A stretch of DNA of 64,000 nt from Dryas octopetala (taxonomy: Eukaryota; Streptophyta; Magnoliopsida; Rosales; Rosaceae). Both the position numbers and the translations under genes were made by a program. Numbering within the stretch: position 1 is the stretch's first letter; every line of letters begins with the position of its first letter. The notes beneath the pieces are model-generated. The model did no database searches, had not been told where the DNA came from, and saw nothing but the letters and a program-made list of their open reading frames with translations. Below, piece by piece: positions 32,894 through 44,320 of this stretch. The DNA lies in contig OY992834.1 of NCBI GenBank assembly GCA_963921425.1, positions 6,014,001 to 6,078,000 of the forward strand. The letters run 5' to 3'.

Positions 32894-35800
32894 CTACCGA
32901 CACCCCACCTCTAGCATCGCTGCCGTGAACCCCATCGGTGGTCTCATCACATTGCTGCCACTCATCATATCCCCACCATTGCCATTGGAAGTTGAAGGTA
33001 TGCTCTAACCTAAATTTTTTGGATTTAAATGTAATTCTAATGCTTTCTTATCTAATTTCAATTGGTTAATCCATCCCAATACCATTTTCGTCTGTTTGAG
33101 ATGATTTGGAGTGAGGATTTTTAGGTTAAAGGTTTTTTATTTCGCACGTCGCTCGGCACTGATCTACCGAACATTTTAGATTCATTCGACAGTAATGTGC
33201 CGAATAAAATGAATTTGTTCGATAGTACTCTAGCGAACGAAACCAAATTTTTTGTTTTAAAAAATTTTGGTTCGACAAACATCTGTCGAACAATAGACAA
33301 TGGTTTAGTAAACACCTGCTGAACATTTCATTGATTGCTCGATGGTTTCCTGCCGAACTATCTGTGTTGTTTTTCAAATTTTTTTTTTTAGTTTTTGAAA
33401 AATCTTATATTTGCTAATGCAATTTTTAATTTCTTGTTTAAAAATATAGGTATGAATAGAAGATTAATATGTATTTCTACAATATTATTCCCTATATGTA
33501 ACCAAGAGAGAAAACTTAGGGTTTAATGGATGAAAGATGAAGAAATGAGGTTATGAGAAAAGGGTGTGCAATGAGAGTTTTAGGATTGTTGTGGTTAGGG
33601 TTTAGGGTGTTAAGTTGGGTATGTAAGAAGAGTGTTTTTTTTTTTTTTTTTAAATAATGTGGGTTGTCCTTTGTGGTCTTTTCTCTTTGTGTCAATTAAT
33701 TAGATAAATTCATAAATTAAGTCGTTGGGGATGTGCAAAAAGAAAAAAAAAATTATGCAAATAGCAGCTTTTAGAAAAATAATATCTAAAGGATGGGGCA
33801 AATGTAGCTTTCAAATTGTCCTCCTTCCAACCCATATTAAAGGATAGGGCAAATAATAGCTATATGATAATTAAGGCTACTATAGGCTCACCAATTGACC
33901 CAAAAAATAAAAATAAAAATCAATATTTTTACATAATTTACAATGCAAAGTGTGTAGTGAGAAATGATACTATTTATTATGTTTAGTATTATTGATAGAA
34001 AAAAAGAATTTATTCTTTATAAAAAAATTATGCTTATTTTTGTTGTGATATATATTGACATTCATTAACAAGACTACCGACACCCCACCTCCGGCTTCAT
34101 CGCTGCCGTGAACCCCATTAGTGGTCTCATCACATTGTTGCCACTCATCCTATCCCCACCATTGCCATTGGAAGTTGAAGGTATGCTCTAACCTAAATTT
34201 TTTGGATTTAAATGTAAATCTAATGTTTTATTATCTAATTTCAATTGGTTAATCCATCCCAATACCATTTTTGTCTGTTTGAGATGATTTGGAGTAAGAA
34301 TTTTTAGATTAAAGATTTTTATTTCGCACGTCGTTCGGCACTAGTCTGTCGAACATTTCAGATTCATTCGAAAATAATGTGCCGAATAAAATGAATTTGT
34401 TCGATAGTACTCTAGCGAACGAAACCAAATTTTTTGTTTTAAAAAATTTTGGTTCGACAAACATCTGTCGAACAATAGACAATGGTTTAGTTAACACCTG
34501 CTGAACATTTCACTGATTGCTCGATGGTTTCCTGCCGAACTATCTGTGTTGTTTTTCAAATTTTTTTTTTTAGTTTTTGAAAAATCTTATATTTGCTAAT
34601 GCAATTTTTAATTTCTTGTTTAAAATATAGGTATGAATAGAAGACTAATATGTATTTCTACAATATTATTCCCTATATGTAACCAAGAGAGAAAACTTAG
34701 GGTTTAATGGATGAAAGATGAAGAAATGAGGTTATGAGAAAAGGGTGTGCAATGAGAGTTTTAGGATTGTTGTGGTTAGGGTTTAGGAGTGTTAAGTTGG
34801 GTATGTAAGAAGAGTGTTTTTTTTTTTTTTTAAATAATGTGGGTTGTCCTTTGTGGTCTTTTCTCTTTGTGTCAATTAGTTAGATAAATTCATAAATTAA
34901 GTAGTTGGGGATGTGCAAAAAGAAAAAAAAAATTGTGCAAATAGCAGCTTTTAGAAAAATAATATCTAAAGGATGGGGCAAATGTAGCTTTCAAATTGTC
35001 CTCCTTCCAACCCATATTAAAGGATAGGGCAAATAATAGCTATATGATAATTAAGGCTACTATAGGCCCACCAATTGACCCAAAAAAAAAAATCAATATT
35101 TTTACATAATTTACAATGCAAAGTGTGTAGTGAGAAATGATACTATTTATTATGTTTAGTATTATTGATAGAAAAAAAGAATTTATTCTTTATAAAAAAA
35201 TTATGCTTATTTTTGTTGTGATATATATTGACATTCATTAACAAGACTACCGACACCCCACCTCCGGCTTCATCGCTGCCGTGAACCCCATCAGTGGTCT
35301 CATCACATTGTTGCCACTCATCCTATCCCCACCATTGCCATTGGAAGTTGAAGGTATGCTCTAACCTAAATTTTTTGGATTTAAATGTAAATCTAATGTT
35401 TTATTATCTAATTTCAATTGATTAATCCATCCCAATACCATTTTTGTCTGTTTGAGATGATTTGGAGTGAGAATTTTTAGATTAAAGATTTTTTATTTCG
35501 CACGTCGTTCGGCACTAGTCTGTCGAACATTTCAGATTCATTCGAAAATAATGTGCCGAATAAAATGAATTTGTTCGATAGTACTCTAGCGAACGAAACC
35601 AAATTTTTTGTTTTAAAAAATTTTGGTTCGACAAACATCTGTCGAACAATAGACAATGGTTTAGTTAACACCTGCTGAACATTTCACTGATTGCTCGATG
35701 GTTTCCTGCCGAACTATCTGTGTTGTTTTTCAAATTTTTTTTTTTAGTTTTTGAAAAATCTTATATTTGCTAATGCAATTTTTAATTTCTTGTTTAAAAT

Positions 35801-38791
35801 ATAGGTATGAATAGAAGACTAATATGTATTTCTACAATATTATTCCCTATATGTAACCAAGAGAGAAAACTTAGGGTTTAATGGATGAAAGATGAAGAAA
35901 TGAGGTTATGAGAAAAGGGTGTGCAATGAGAGTTTTAGGATTGTTGTGGTTAGGGTTTAGGAGTGTTAAGTTGGGTATGTAAGAAGAGTGTTTTTTTTTT
36001 TTTTAAATAATGTGGGTTGTCCTTTGTGGTCTTTTCTCTTTGTGTCAATTAGTTAGATAAATTCATAAATTAAGTCGTTGGGGATGTGCAAAAAGAAAAA
36101 AAAAATTGTGCAAATAGCAGCTTTTAGAAAAATAATATCTAAAGGATGGGGCAAATGTAGCTTTCAAATTGTCCTCCTTCCAACCCATATTAAAGGATAG
36201 GGCAAATAATAGCTATATGATAATTAAGGCTACTATAGGCCCACCAATTGACCCAAAAAAATAAAAATAAAAATCAATATTTTTACATAATTTACAATGC
36301 AAAGTGTGTAGTGAGAAATGATACTATTTATTATGTTTAGTATTATTGATAGAAAAAAAGAATTTATTCTTTATAAAAAAATTATGCTTATTTTTGTTTT
36401 GATATATATTGACATTCATTAACAAGACTACCGACACCCCACCTCCGGCTTCATCGCTGCCGTGAACCCCATCAGTGGTCTCATCACATTGTTGCCACTC
36501 ATCCTATCCCCACCATTGCCATTGGAAGTTGAAGGTATGCTCTAACCTAAATTTTTTGGATTTAAATGTAAATCTAATGTTTTATTATCTAATTTCAATT
36601 GGTTAATCCATCCCAATACCATTTTTGTCTGTTTGAGATGATTTGGAGTGAGAATTTTTAGATTAAAGATTTTTTATTTTGCACGTCGTTCGGCACTGAT
36701 CTACCGAACATTTCAGATTCATTCGAAAATAATGTGCCGAATAAAATGAATTTGTTCGATAGTACTCTAGCGAACGAAACCAAATTTTTTGTTTTAAAAA
36801 ATTTTGGTTCGACAAGCATCTGCCGAACAATAGACAATGGTTCAGTAAACACCTGCTGAACGTTTCACTGATTGTTCGATGGTTTCCTGCCAAACTATCT
36901 GTGTTGTTTTTCAAATTTTTTTTTTTTTAGTTTTTTAAAAATCTTATATTTTCTAATGCAATTTTTAATTTCTTGTTTAAAATATAGGTATGAATAGAAA
37001 ACTAATATGTATTTCTACAATATTGTTCCCTATATGTAACCAAGAGAGAAAACTTAGAGTTTAATGGATGAAAGATGAAGAAATAAGGTTATGAGAAGAG
37101 GGTGTGCAATGAGAGTTTTAGGATTGTTGTGGTTAGGGTTTAGGGTGTTAAGTTGGGTGTGTAAGAAGAGTGTTTTTTTTATTTTTAAATAATGTGGGTT
37201 GTCCTTTATGGTCTTTTTCCTTTGTGTCAATTAATTAGATAAATTCATAAATTAAGTCGTTGGAGATGTGCAAAAAGAAAAAAAAAATTTGTGCAAATAG
37301 CAGCTTTTAGAAAAATAATATCTAAAGGATGGGGCAAATGTAGCTTTCAAATTGTCCTCCTTCCAACCCACATTAAAGGATAGGGCTAATAATAGCTATA
37401 TGATAATTAAGGCTAATATAGGCCCACCAATTGACCCAAAAAAAAAAAATCAATATTTTTACATAATTTACAATGCAAAGTGTGTAGTGAGAAATGATAC
37501 TATTTATTATGTTTAGTATTATTGATAGAAAAAAAGAATTTATTCTTTAAAAAAAAAATTATGCTTATTTTTGTTGTGATATATATTGACATTCATTAAC
37601 AAGACTACCGACACCCCACCTCCGACTTCATCGCTGCCGTGAACCCCATCGGTGGTCTCATCACATTGTTGCCACTCATCCTATCCCCACCATTGCCATT
37701 GGAAGTTGAAGGTATGCTCTAACCTAAATTTTTTGGATTTAAATGTAAATCTAATGGTTTCTTATCTAATTTCAATTGGTTAATCCATACCAATACCATT
37801 TTCGTCTGTTTGAAATGATTTGGAGTGAGGATTTTTAGGTTAAAGGTTTTTTATTTCGCACGTCGTTCGGCACTGGTCTGCCGAACATTTCAGATTCATT
37901 CGACAATAATGTGCTGAATAAAATGAATTTGTTCGATAGTACTCTAGCGAACGAAACCAAATTTTTTGTTTTAAAAAATTTTGGTTCGACAAGCATCTGC
38001 CGAACAATAGACAATGGTTCGGTAAACACCTGCTGAACGTTTCACTGATTGTTCGATGGTTTCCTGCCGAACTATCTGTGTTGTTTTTCAATTTTATTTT
38101 TTTTTAGTTTTTGAAGAATCTTATATTTGCTAATGCAATTTTTTATTTCTTGTTTAAAAATATAGGTATGAATAGAAGACTAATATATATTTCTACAATA
38201 TTATTCCCTATATGTAACCAAGAGAGAAAATTTAGGATTTAATAGATGAAAGATGAAGAAATTAGGTTATGAGAAGAAGGTGTGCAATGAGAGTTTTAGG
38301 ATTGTTGTGGTTAGGGTTTAGGAGTGTTAAGTTGGGTGTGTAAGAAGAGTGTGTTTTTTTTTTTTAAATAATGTGGGTTGTCTTTTATGGTCTTTTCCCT
38401 TTGTGTCAATTAATTAAATAAATTCATAAATTAAGTCGTTGGGATGTGCAAAAAGAAAAAAAAATTTGTGCAAATAGCAGCTTTTAGAAAAATAATATCT
38501 AAAGGATGGGGCAGATGTAGCTTTCAAATTGTCCTCCTTCCAACCCACATTAAAGGATAGGGCTAATAATAGCTATATGATAATTAAGGCTAATATAGGC
38601 CCCCCAATTGACCCCAAAAATTAAAAATTAAAAATCAATATTTTTACATAATTTACAATGCAAAGTGTGTAGTGAGAAATGATACTATTTATTATGTTTA
38701 GTATTATTGATAGAAAAACAAAATTTATTCTTTATAAAAAAAAATTATGCTTATTGTTGTTCTGATATATATTGACATTCATTAACAAGAC
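32894..38791. repeat. Five-unit tandem repeat (1,173-1,186 bp) across a transposon/host junction
   Basis: Units start at CTACCGACACCCC at 32894, 34074, 35247, 36428 and 37605, and the last ends at about 38791. Each unit holds the right part of the Mutator-like element (GCTGCCGTGAACCCCATC, a hairpin-rich stretch, the TGCAAATAGCAGCTTTT terminal repeat), followed by about 300 bp of host DNA that is single-copy at 14590-14950. Internal junctions read AAGACTACCGAC. The host continues AAGACTMAT and the element reads CACTACCGAC, so the join used about 4 bp (ACTA) of microhomology. Units 2 and 3 look most alike. Minus-strand frames of 61-64 codons recur in each unit but lack ATG. Confidence 0.93.
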
Positions 38792-39924
38792 TCATTGTTT
38801 AAAATAAAAAAATCAAGTAATTTAGACCAACAAATTTGTAGCTAAATTTTATTTTCATTTTTTTGGTTCATAACAACCGCTTAAGGTCTTGTTTTTAGTT
38901 TGCGGAATAGAGTTCATTGGAAATTAAGACTTGAGTTTGTGGTTGTACACGTACTTCTCTTGTTTGGGGGGATGTCTTACCCAAACTGAATTGATTTTGT
39001 TGGATGCAATCATAGTTAAGATTTCACATATGCACACATATTCACTATATAATCCAAAGTTGGAAAAGGAAAACTACACCCACCATCCAAAGATCCAATG
39101 GTTTTAACAGTGTCCGCATGGTATAGTCTAGGCACTTTTAGGTTAGTTTGTATGATCTCTAATTTAGTATCATCTTTCTTGTGTGGGAATAATTACAAGT
39201 TTGACATATCTTCATGCATAGCTTTAGTTTCTATCCCTAGCATCATCTCTACTTTTGTATCATCTTCTTGACAGTTTTTTCTGTTTCTGTGCTTCTTGTT
39301 AATTTGGGCTGCTTAGGCTTATAGTCGTGTTGTGGGCTTTCTGTCAGGCTTTGTCGTTGCGTTGAGCTTTTTTTGGGCCCTTTAGATGTTGGGTTGGGGT
39401 CCACATTTCTTGTTATGAGGACACAAGATTTCAAGGCAGATTGACATGTATATTTATGAACTTTTTGAATAAATACTAGAGAAGTAGAAACAACTCCAAA
39501 TATTTATTTTCAAATAATTTGACAGTCAGTGTTGGACTTATTCTACGTGAAATGCTGATGTGTCGGGCCTTTTTGAACTTGAAAAAATAATAAAAGTGTT
39601 GTATTTATTGATTCATATTCGATTTCACTTATTAACTTTGTTTAATTTTTAGCAAGTATTTTCTTAATAGAATTCTGATCTTTTGCTTGTTTTATTTGAT
39701 TTTTAATTTAGCTTTACACATAAAACAGTTATAAGAGATAATCCAAATCCTTATTAACTGTGAAGCCAATCTTCTGAGTGCTAACAAGCAACTTGACTGA
39801 TTCACAGCGTTACAATTAGTCAACTCTTTGCAATTAAATATGCATATCTACTTCCACATGTGGAAAAAAATTAGTCAACTCTTTGCAATGTACATTTGAA
39901 ATGTGATCATCCATATAGAAAATA
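38792..39924. repeat. RPL35 flank copy and start of block C
   Basis: 38810-39500 parallels 14940-15700 and, less well, 4230-5460 (RPL35 3' flank). 39590-39610 is the empty site for the Harbinger element at 15787. The remaining host text parallels 17550-17850. No gene; the frame at 39249-39434 is a repeat shadow. Confidence 0.65.
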
Positions 39925-40084
39925 GAAATAATTACCCATAACTACACATTTCCTATGTTTTTTAACTTGTAGTACCACTATTATTAATATATAATAATTA
40001 GGTTAGTTTTATTAACAATTAGGTTAGTTTGACTGCATGGGCTTTAGTTGACCGCAGCTGAGTGGGCTGCTTAGCAGCTGCGTG

Positions 40085-40088
40085 TGTT

Positions 40089-40127
<39 letters not shown>

Positions 40128-40152
40128 CTTTCTCTCTCTCTCTCTCTCTGTG
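40085..40152 (+). repeat. (TTTC)n / (CT)n microsatellite
   Basis: About ten TTTC tetramers pass into TCTCTC dinucleotides. The minus-strand frame here (KERKKERKKERKK) is a translation artefact of the repeat. Confidence 0.92.
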
Positions 40153-40284
40153 TGCTTGATCGAAGCCTGCTCGAAGCCTTCTAATGGATCTGCTCCGAGC
40201 TTGATCGAAGCCTTCTAGATCTGCTTTGACCACTTGTGGTACGTAGACTCCTACTTTGATTTTTTATCAGTAGAAGGTTCTTGA

Positions 40285-40650
40285 TTCTGAAACTGCAATT
40301 TCTGGAACATTGGAAGTAAACTGAAACTGCAGTTTATTGGAGTTGTAGTTACTAACTGCAGTTTCTGAAACTGCAAATGAACTGAAACTGCAGTTTATTT
40401 GAGTTACAACTGCAGTTTCAGAAACTGCAAATGAACTGAAACTGCAGTTTTTTTGAGTTGTAAGCTTGCAGTTGTAATGTAAGTGAAACTGCAGTTTATT
40501 TGAGTTGCAACTGCAGTTTCAGAAACTGCAAATGAACTGAAACTGCAGTTTATTTGAGTTGTAAGCTTGCAGTTGTAGTGTAAGTGAAACTGCAGTTTCT
40601 GAAACTGCAAAGTAAACTGAAACTGCAGTTTTTTTGGAGTTGCAAGCTTG
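40285..40650. repeat. Palindromic minisatellite built on AACTGCAGTTT
   Basis: The 11-bp perfect palindrome AACTGCAGTTT (or a close variant) recurs many times, alternating with TTCTGAAACTGCAAATGAA, GAGTTGTAAGCTTGCAGTTG and similar spacers in higher-order units of roughly 50-65 bp. Every core contains CTGCAG. The density of inverted repeats would allow many nested hairpins. Confidence 0.9.
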
Positions 40651-40872
40651 CAATTGCAGAACGATGTTTGTGAATGAAGATGAACAATTGTCGATTTGGT
40701 AAAGTTGAAGAAAGAGATCGATTTGGCAAAAAAAAAGAATATTAGGCGTGGTGTCCGCAAAAGAATATTAGCATTGTGGTAGTTGGTCCGCAAAGAAAGA
40801 AAGGGGCTTTAGGTGGTTTTGGTTAATAATTTGTGGTATCAGTACCTGCATGTTAACGCACTCTAGAAAATA

Positions 40873-43800
40873 ATAATCCTTTAAAAATCACCAATTTTTG
40901 GTTGCGATGTTTCACCTTTTCTTTTCTTCTTGTTCATAATCTCTCTAGTTTTTGGTAGTTAATATTAGTTTTTTTTTGATTATTAATTACCCAAATTTGT
41001 TTACTCTGTCTTCAATGTCATTTATATTAAGCTAAATTTTACTTTTAGTCCTTATAATTTGGGTTAATTCTACTTTCATTCATATACATTGTAAGTATTT
41101 TGATTTTGGTATTGTATTTTTCAAACCGTTACAATTCAAGAACACATTAGCATCTTTATCAATTAAGTCGTCAAATTTAACATCCGCACGTTTCGCACCC
41201 AACGCCGAGCACTCAGTAGTGTAAATTTTTGCAGCACCAAGCGCTCGGCGCTGGTTTGACGGCGTTTATGTTATAGTCTTGCGGAGTCCAAAATTTCAGG
41301 ATTAAATTCTAACATAACGCCTTCACTAAGGCCATTCTACACCCTAAGAGAGGATGAGGTGCACCCATCGAGGTATACCCTCAAAAACCAACGGTGAAAG
41401 CAGCGCTGAACGCTGCTTGCAGCTCTCGCCTGTTATAAAAAAACTTCACTGAGCATTCGGTGGGAATATAGACTTAGCGCTCAGTGGCACATTCGCATGT
41501 TCGCTCATCCGCATATGATCAAATCTGATCAACATAAATACTAATATGTTTTTAAATTAATTTTAACGATTTATAAAATACATAATCAAAATTAAAAAAT
41601 TAAAAATATAGAAATAAAATTAAAACTTGATCGAAACTACATAGACCAAAAGCAAATTTAACCATTACCCGATTTTGTTCTCTTGCATACAAACAAAAGT
41701 GTATTAGGTACCCTCGACCAGATTTCAGGGGCAGTTGCATCAGCAACGTCACAGTCTACTCTTTCTGGTGCTCCACATTTTAATTCGTTGCTTGCGTGCA
41801 TCAGCAGCCTTTGATGCATGCTGCAGCCTTTGATGCATGCTTCAGCCTTTGAGCTATAAATATAAATACTAATATCCTATTTCAAATATTCGAATATTTG
41901 TTATAAAATGTCTAAATACAATAGTACCTTTCCGTACCTTCAATTCTAACCCGTTGATTTTTATTATATATATGTAGGTAGGCTCATTCATAATTCAACA
42001 ACAGCTACACAATATTTGTTATAAAATGACGAAAGACAATATTACCTTTCCGTACCTTCAATTCTAACCCGTTGATTTTTGTTTTATATACGTAGTCTCA
42101 TTCATAATTCAACAACAGCGACACAATGTTTGTTCTGTTTTTGGGAGGAATGGTAGTTGCCTTTTTTTTTTTTCTCATTTATTTTTCATTATACAATTAA
42201 TATAGTTGTATGATTAAAATTATTTATTTTTTAGATCACTCTTTAAAAATTATCTATATTAAAAATTAATCAAATATGAAAGATTTCTGATAAATAAAGT
42301 ATTATCAAATAAATATGTGATGAATCTAATATCTATCAAACCATTTTTTTTAACAATTAGATAATTAAAAGATTTTTTATTTGGTTAATTTTTTTATAAA
42401 AATAATCTTTAAAAGACGATTTTAAAATGATTTTAACAGAAGATGTCAATATGATTAATAATTTTACTATTAATTCCAGCAACTAAATATATATGGGTAC
42501 TGCAGGACAAGCTTATAATTAAAATGGCCTTACCGACGTTATTAACTCCCTTATTCGGTTCACAATGAGACCTATAGTGTGGTGAGGCGAACGTCTCAAA
42601 CTCTCTAATGTTCTGAATCTCAAATTTATATACCTTTTATAGATTAAGTCTTTAATCTAAAAATACAATAACCCAATTTCAAATGATTCATTTATTTATC
42701 AAATTTACAGCTCAGCCACTTAAAAATAGCCAATCCAATTTATGTGGAGAATTGATGACACAAATTCAATGATTCGCTTCGATCCCCAAAATCTTAACTC
42801 CGGCAACAAAAATACCTGGAACCTACGAGACAGGTATGGTCTTTATCCAAGGTTAAGTACAAACAACAATATTGTACGTTTTAGCTAGAGTTTAGAATTA
42901 ACATATAAAATCCAGTGCCAGTAGTTGACTTTTTCTTTTTTTATTGCTACTTGCTAGCTAGTAGACAATTTTTAAGCACCGACCCTTAATTTGGTGTGCT
43001 AAAACTATTAATTATTTGTCAAATAATTAATAAAATAGTCTAACAGTTGTGGCGGGCGAGAGCCTGATGAGGACTGTACGGACGTACGGTTTTCCACCCA
43101 TCATTTTCGCATACTTTTCTCCTCCCACTATGACGCATATATATGCATGCATGTCAAATACCCGTACGTGTTTTTTATTTCGTTTTTCAAACCAGTAGGT
43201 GGTTATTGATTAGTGATTAATTTTTTTTATTCATTGATTAGTGATCAATCTACCTAGCTATACGTACTTTAGACCGTACTTATCACAAGTTATTCACAAA
43301 AATGAAGATGAGATCGATGGGGTAGGTTTTGCTTCCGGCCTGAAGCTACAAGCTAGCATATATACCTTCTCCACATGCAACTTCAAATAAAACCAATAGT
43401 ATAATATCGGTTGTGTTGAAAGGATTAATTAACAATTATCTAATATATTATATTATCAAATTATTAATCTGAATTATATATTTAAACAAAAAATTCACAT
43501 TTAAAACCTATATATAATCTAACAATATATAAAGGGCGATTTCATAAAAAACAATTAAAGATAAGATCGAAAATAATGAGTTACAAGGTGAACGTATACC
43601 TTTTGCTTTTAACACGGAAGAAGAAGTTCAACAAACTTGACCGGACTGCTCATGAGAAATTTTTTAAAACAAATTAAAACAAGAGCTCTTCCGCGAAGTG
43701 GGCTAGTCATATAATTTAAGAGAACAGTAATATTATCTAAATCAATGATTTGTAAATTGATATTGATGATATATTATGTTATTAATTCTGTGGTAAGATC

Positions 43801-44320
43801 GATATAGAAGTATATATAAAGTTGCGTTGCAATGCTGCAGCTTGGCCGGGTTGATTGAATATGATAAATATATATATATAATAAATAAAAACAGGAAAAA
43901 ACGTACAATGCAAAAAATGCTTGACCAAGCATGGCCAGTAAAATTCACTTGGGTTTTTATCCTTATTCCTAATTTTAACAAATTTGTATATAAAAAATTG
44001 TACCGGCCAGCTGATCGATGGACACGTAGACTGATCGATAAACACGTACGACAAGCAAGATAAGCAGAGTCAGCCAAGTCTAAGGATTCAAGTAATCCAC
44101 CTTCCTCGATCACTTGGGAACTAGCTTACAGCTCTTCTCTATATAACCCCTCCAAGTCCATAGGACCATAACCATGAAAAATAAGCAGTAACCTGTCACC
44201 AAAAAAAGTAAAAAATCAAAGAGAGAATTGGAGGCTCATCTTTGAGCTTACAAGCTCGATCTTCTTCCCCTTAATTACCTCCAGTTTAAGAGCTTGACAG
44301 TACCCTTTCCAGGCTCAAAT
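40873..44320. other. EXO70H-2 upstream region with small insertions
   Basis: No gene. 40873-41180 parallels 17850-18150. 41185-41655 is a GC-richer foreign-looking segment (CGCTCGGCGCTGG, GCAGCGCTGAACGCTGC) bounded by CAAATTTAAC on both sides. 41720-41830 parallels 6300-6380. 43065-44160 parallels 21120-21986, except for an extra segment of about 180 bp at 43529-43712 that block B lacks. 44160-44320 is the EXO70H leader. Confidence 0.6.

Larger units (their letters stand above)
30774..33770. mobile_element. Mutator-like element with a nested copia fragment
   Basis: The inverted ends AGCTGCTATTTGCA (left, 30775) and TGCAAATAGCAGCT (right, 33756-33769) extend imperfectly inward (TTACACACCCACCCAACTC against GTTGGGTATGTAAGAAG). 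Flanks are TTTTAAAGAAA and TTTTAGAAAAA, a blurred duplication. The empty paralogous site at 14587-14602 reads TTTTAAAGAAATAATA. Without the nested copia piece (31088-32898) it is about 1.2 kb. The left arm includes a CCCAA-rich and an AC-rich simple repeat (30955-31060). The right half is also part of the five-unit tandem repeat. Confidence 0.7.
39925..40863. mobile_element. Mutator-like insertion, 939 bp, perfect 9-bp TSD
   Basis: TAGAAAATA occurs at 39916-39924 and 40864-40872, and only once in the paralogous uninterrupted sequence near 17845. Terminal inverted repeats are weak; the best subterminal match is TACCACTATTATTAA against the inverted right arm TACCACAAATTATTAA. The interior carries a TTTC microsatellite and an AACTGCAGTTT minisatellite. 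No transposase. A 9-bp duplication favours a Mutator-like origin. Confidence 0.75.

Noticed and set aside
33121-38091. Recurring 61-64 and 83 codon minus-strand frames in each tandem unit
   Set aside because: The shorter set starts at GTG, not ATG. Composition is low complexity, and conservation is explained by recent tandem duplication of non-coding DNA.
40024-40233. 69-codon minus-strand frame with KERKKERKK
   Set aside because: Translation of the TTTC microsatellite.
44294-44320. Nine-codon upstream extension of EXO70H-2
   Set aside because: It begins with TTG. The ATG at 44321 matches the copy 1 start context.
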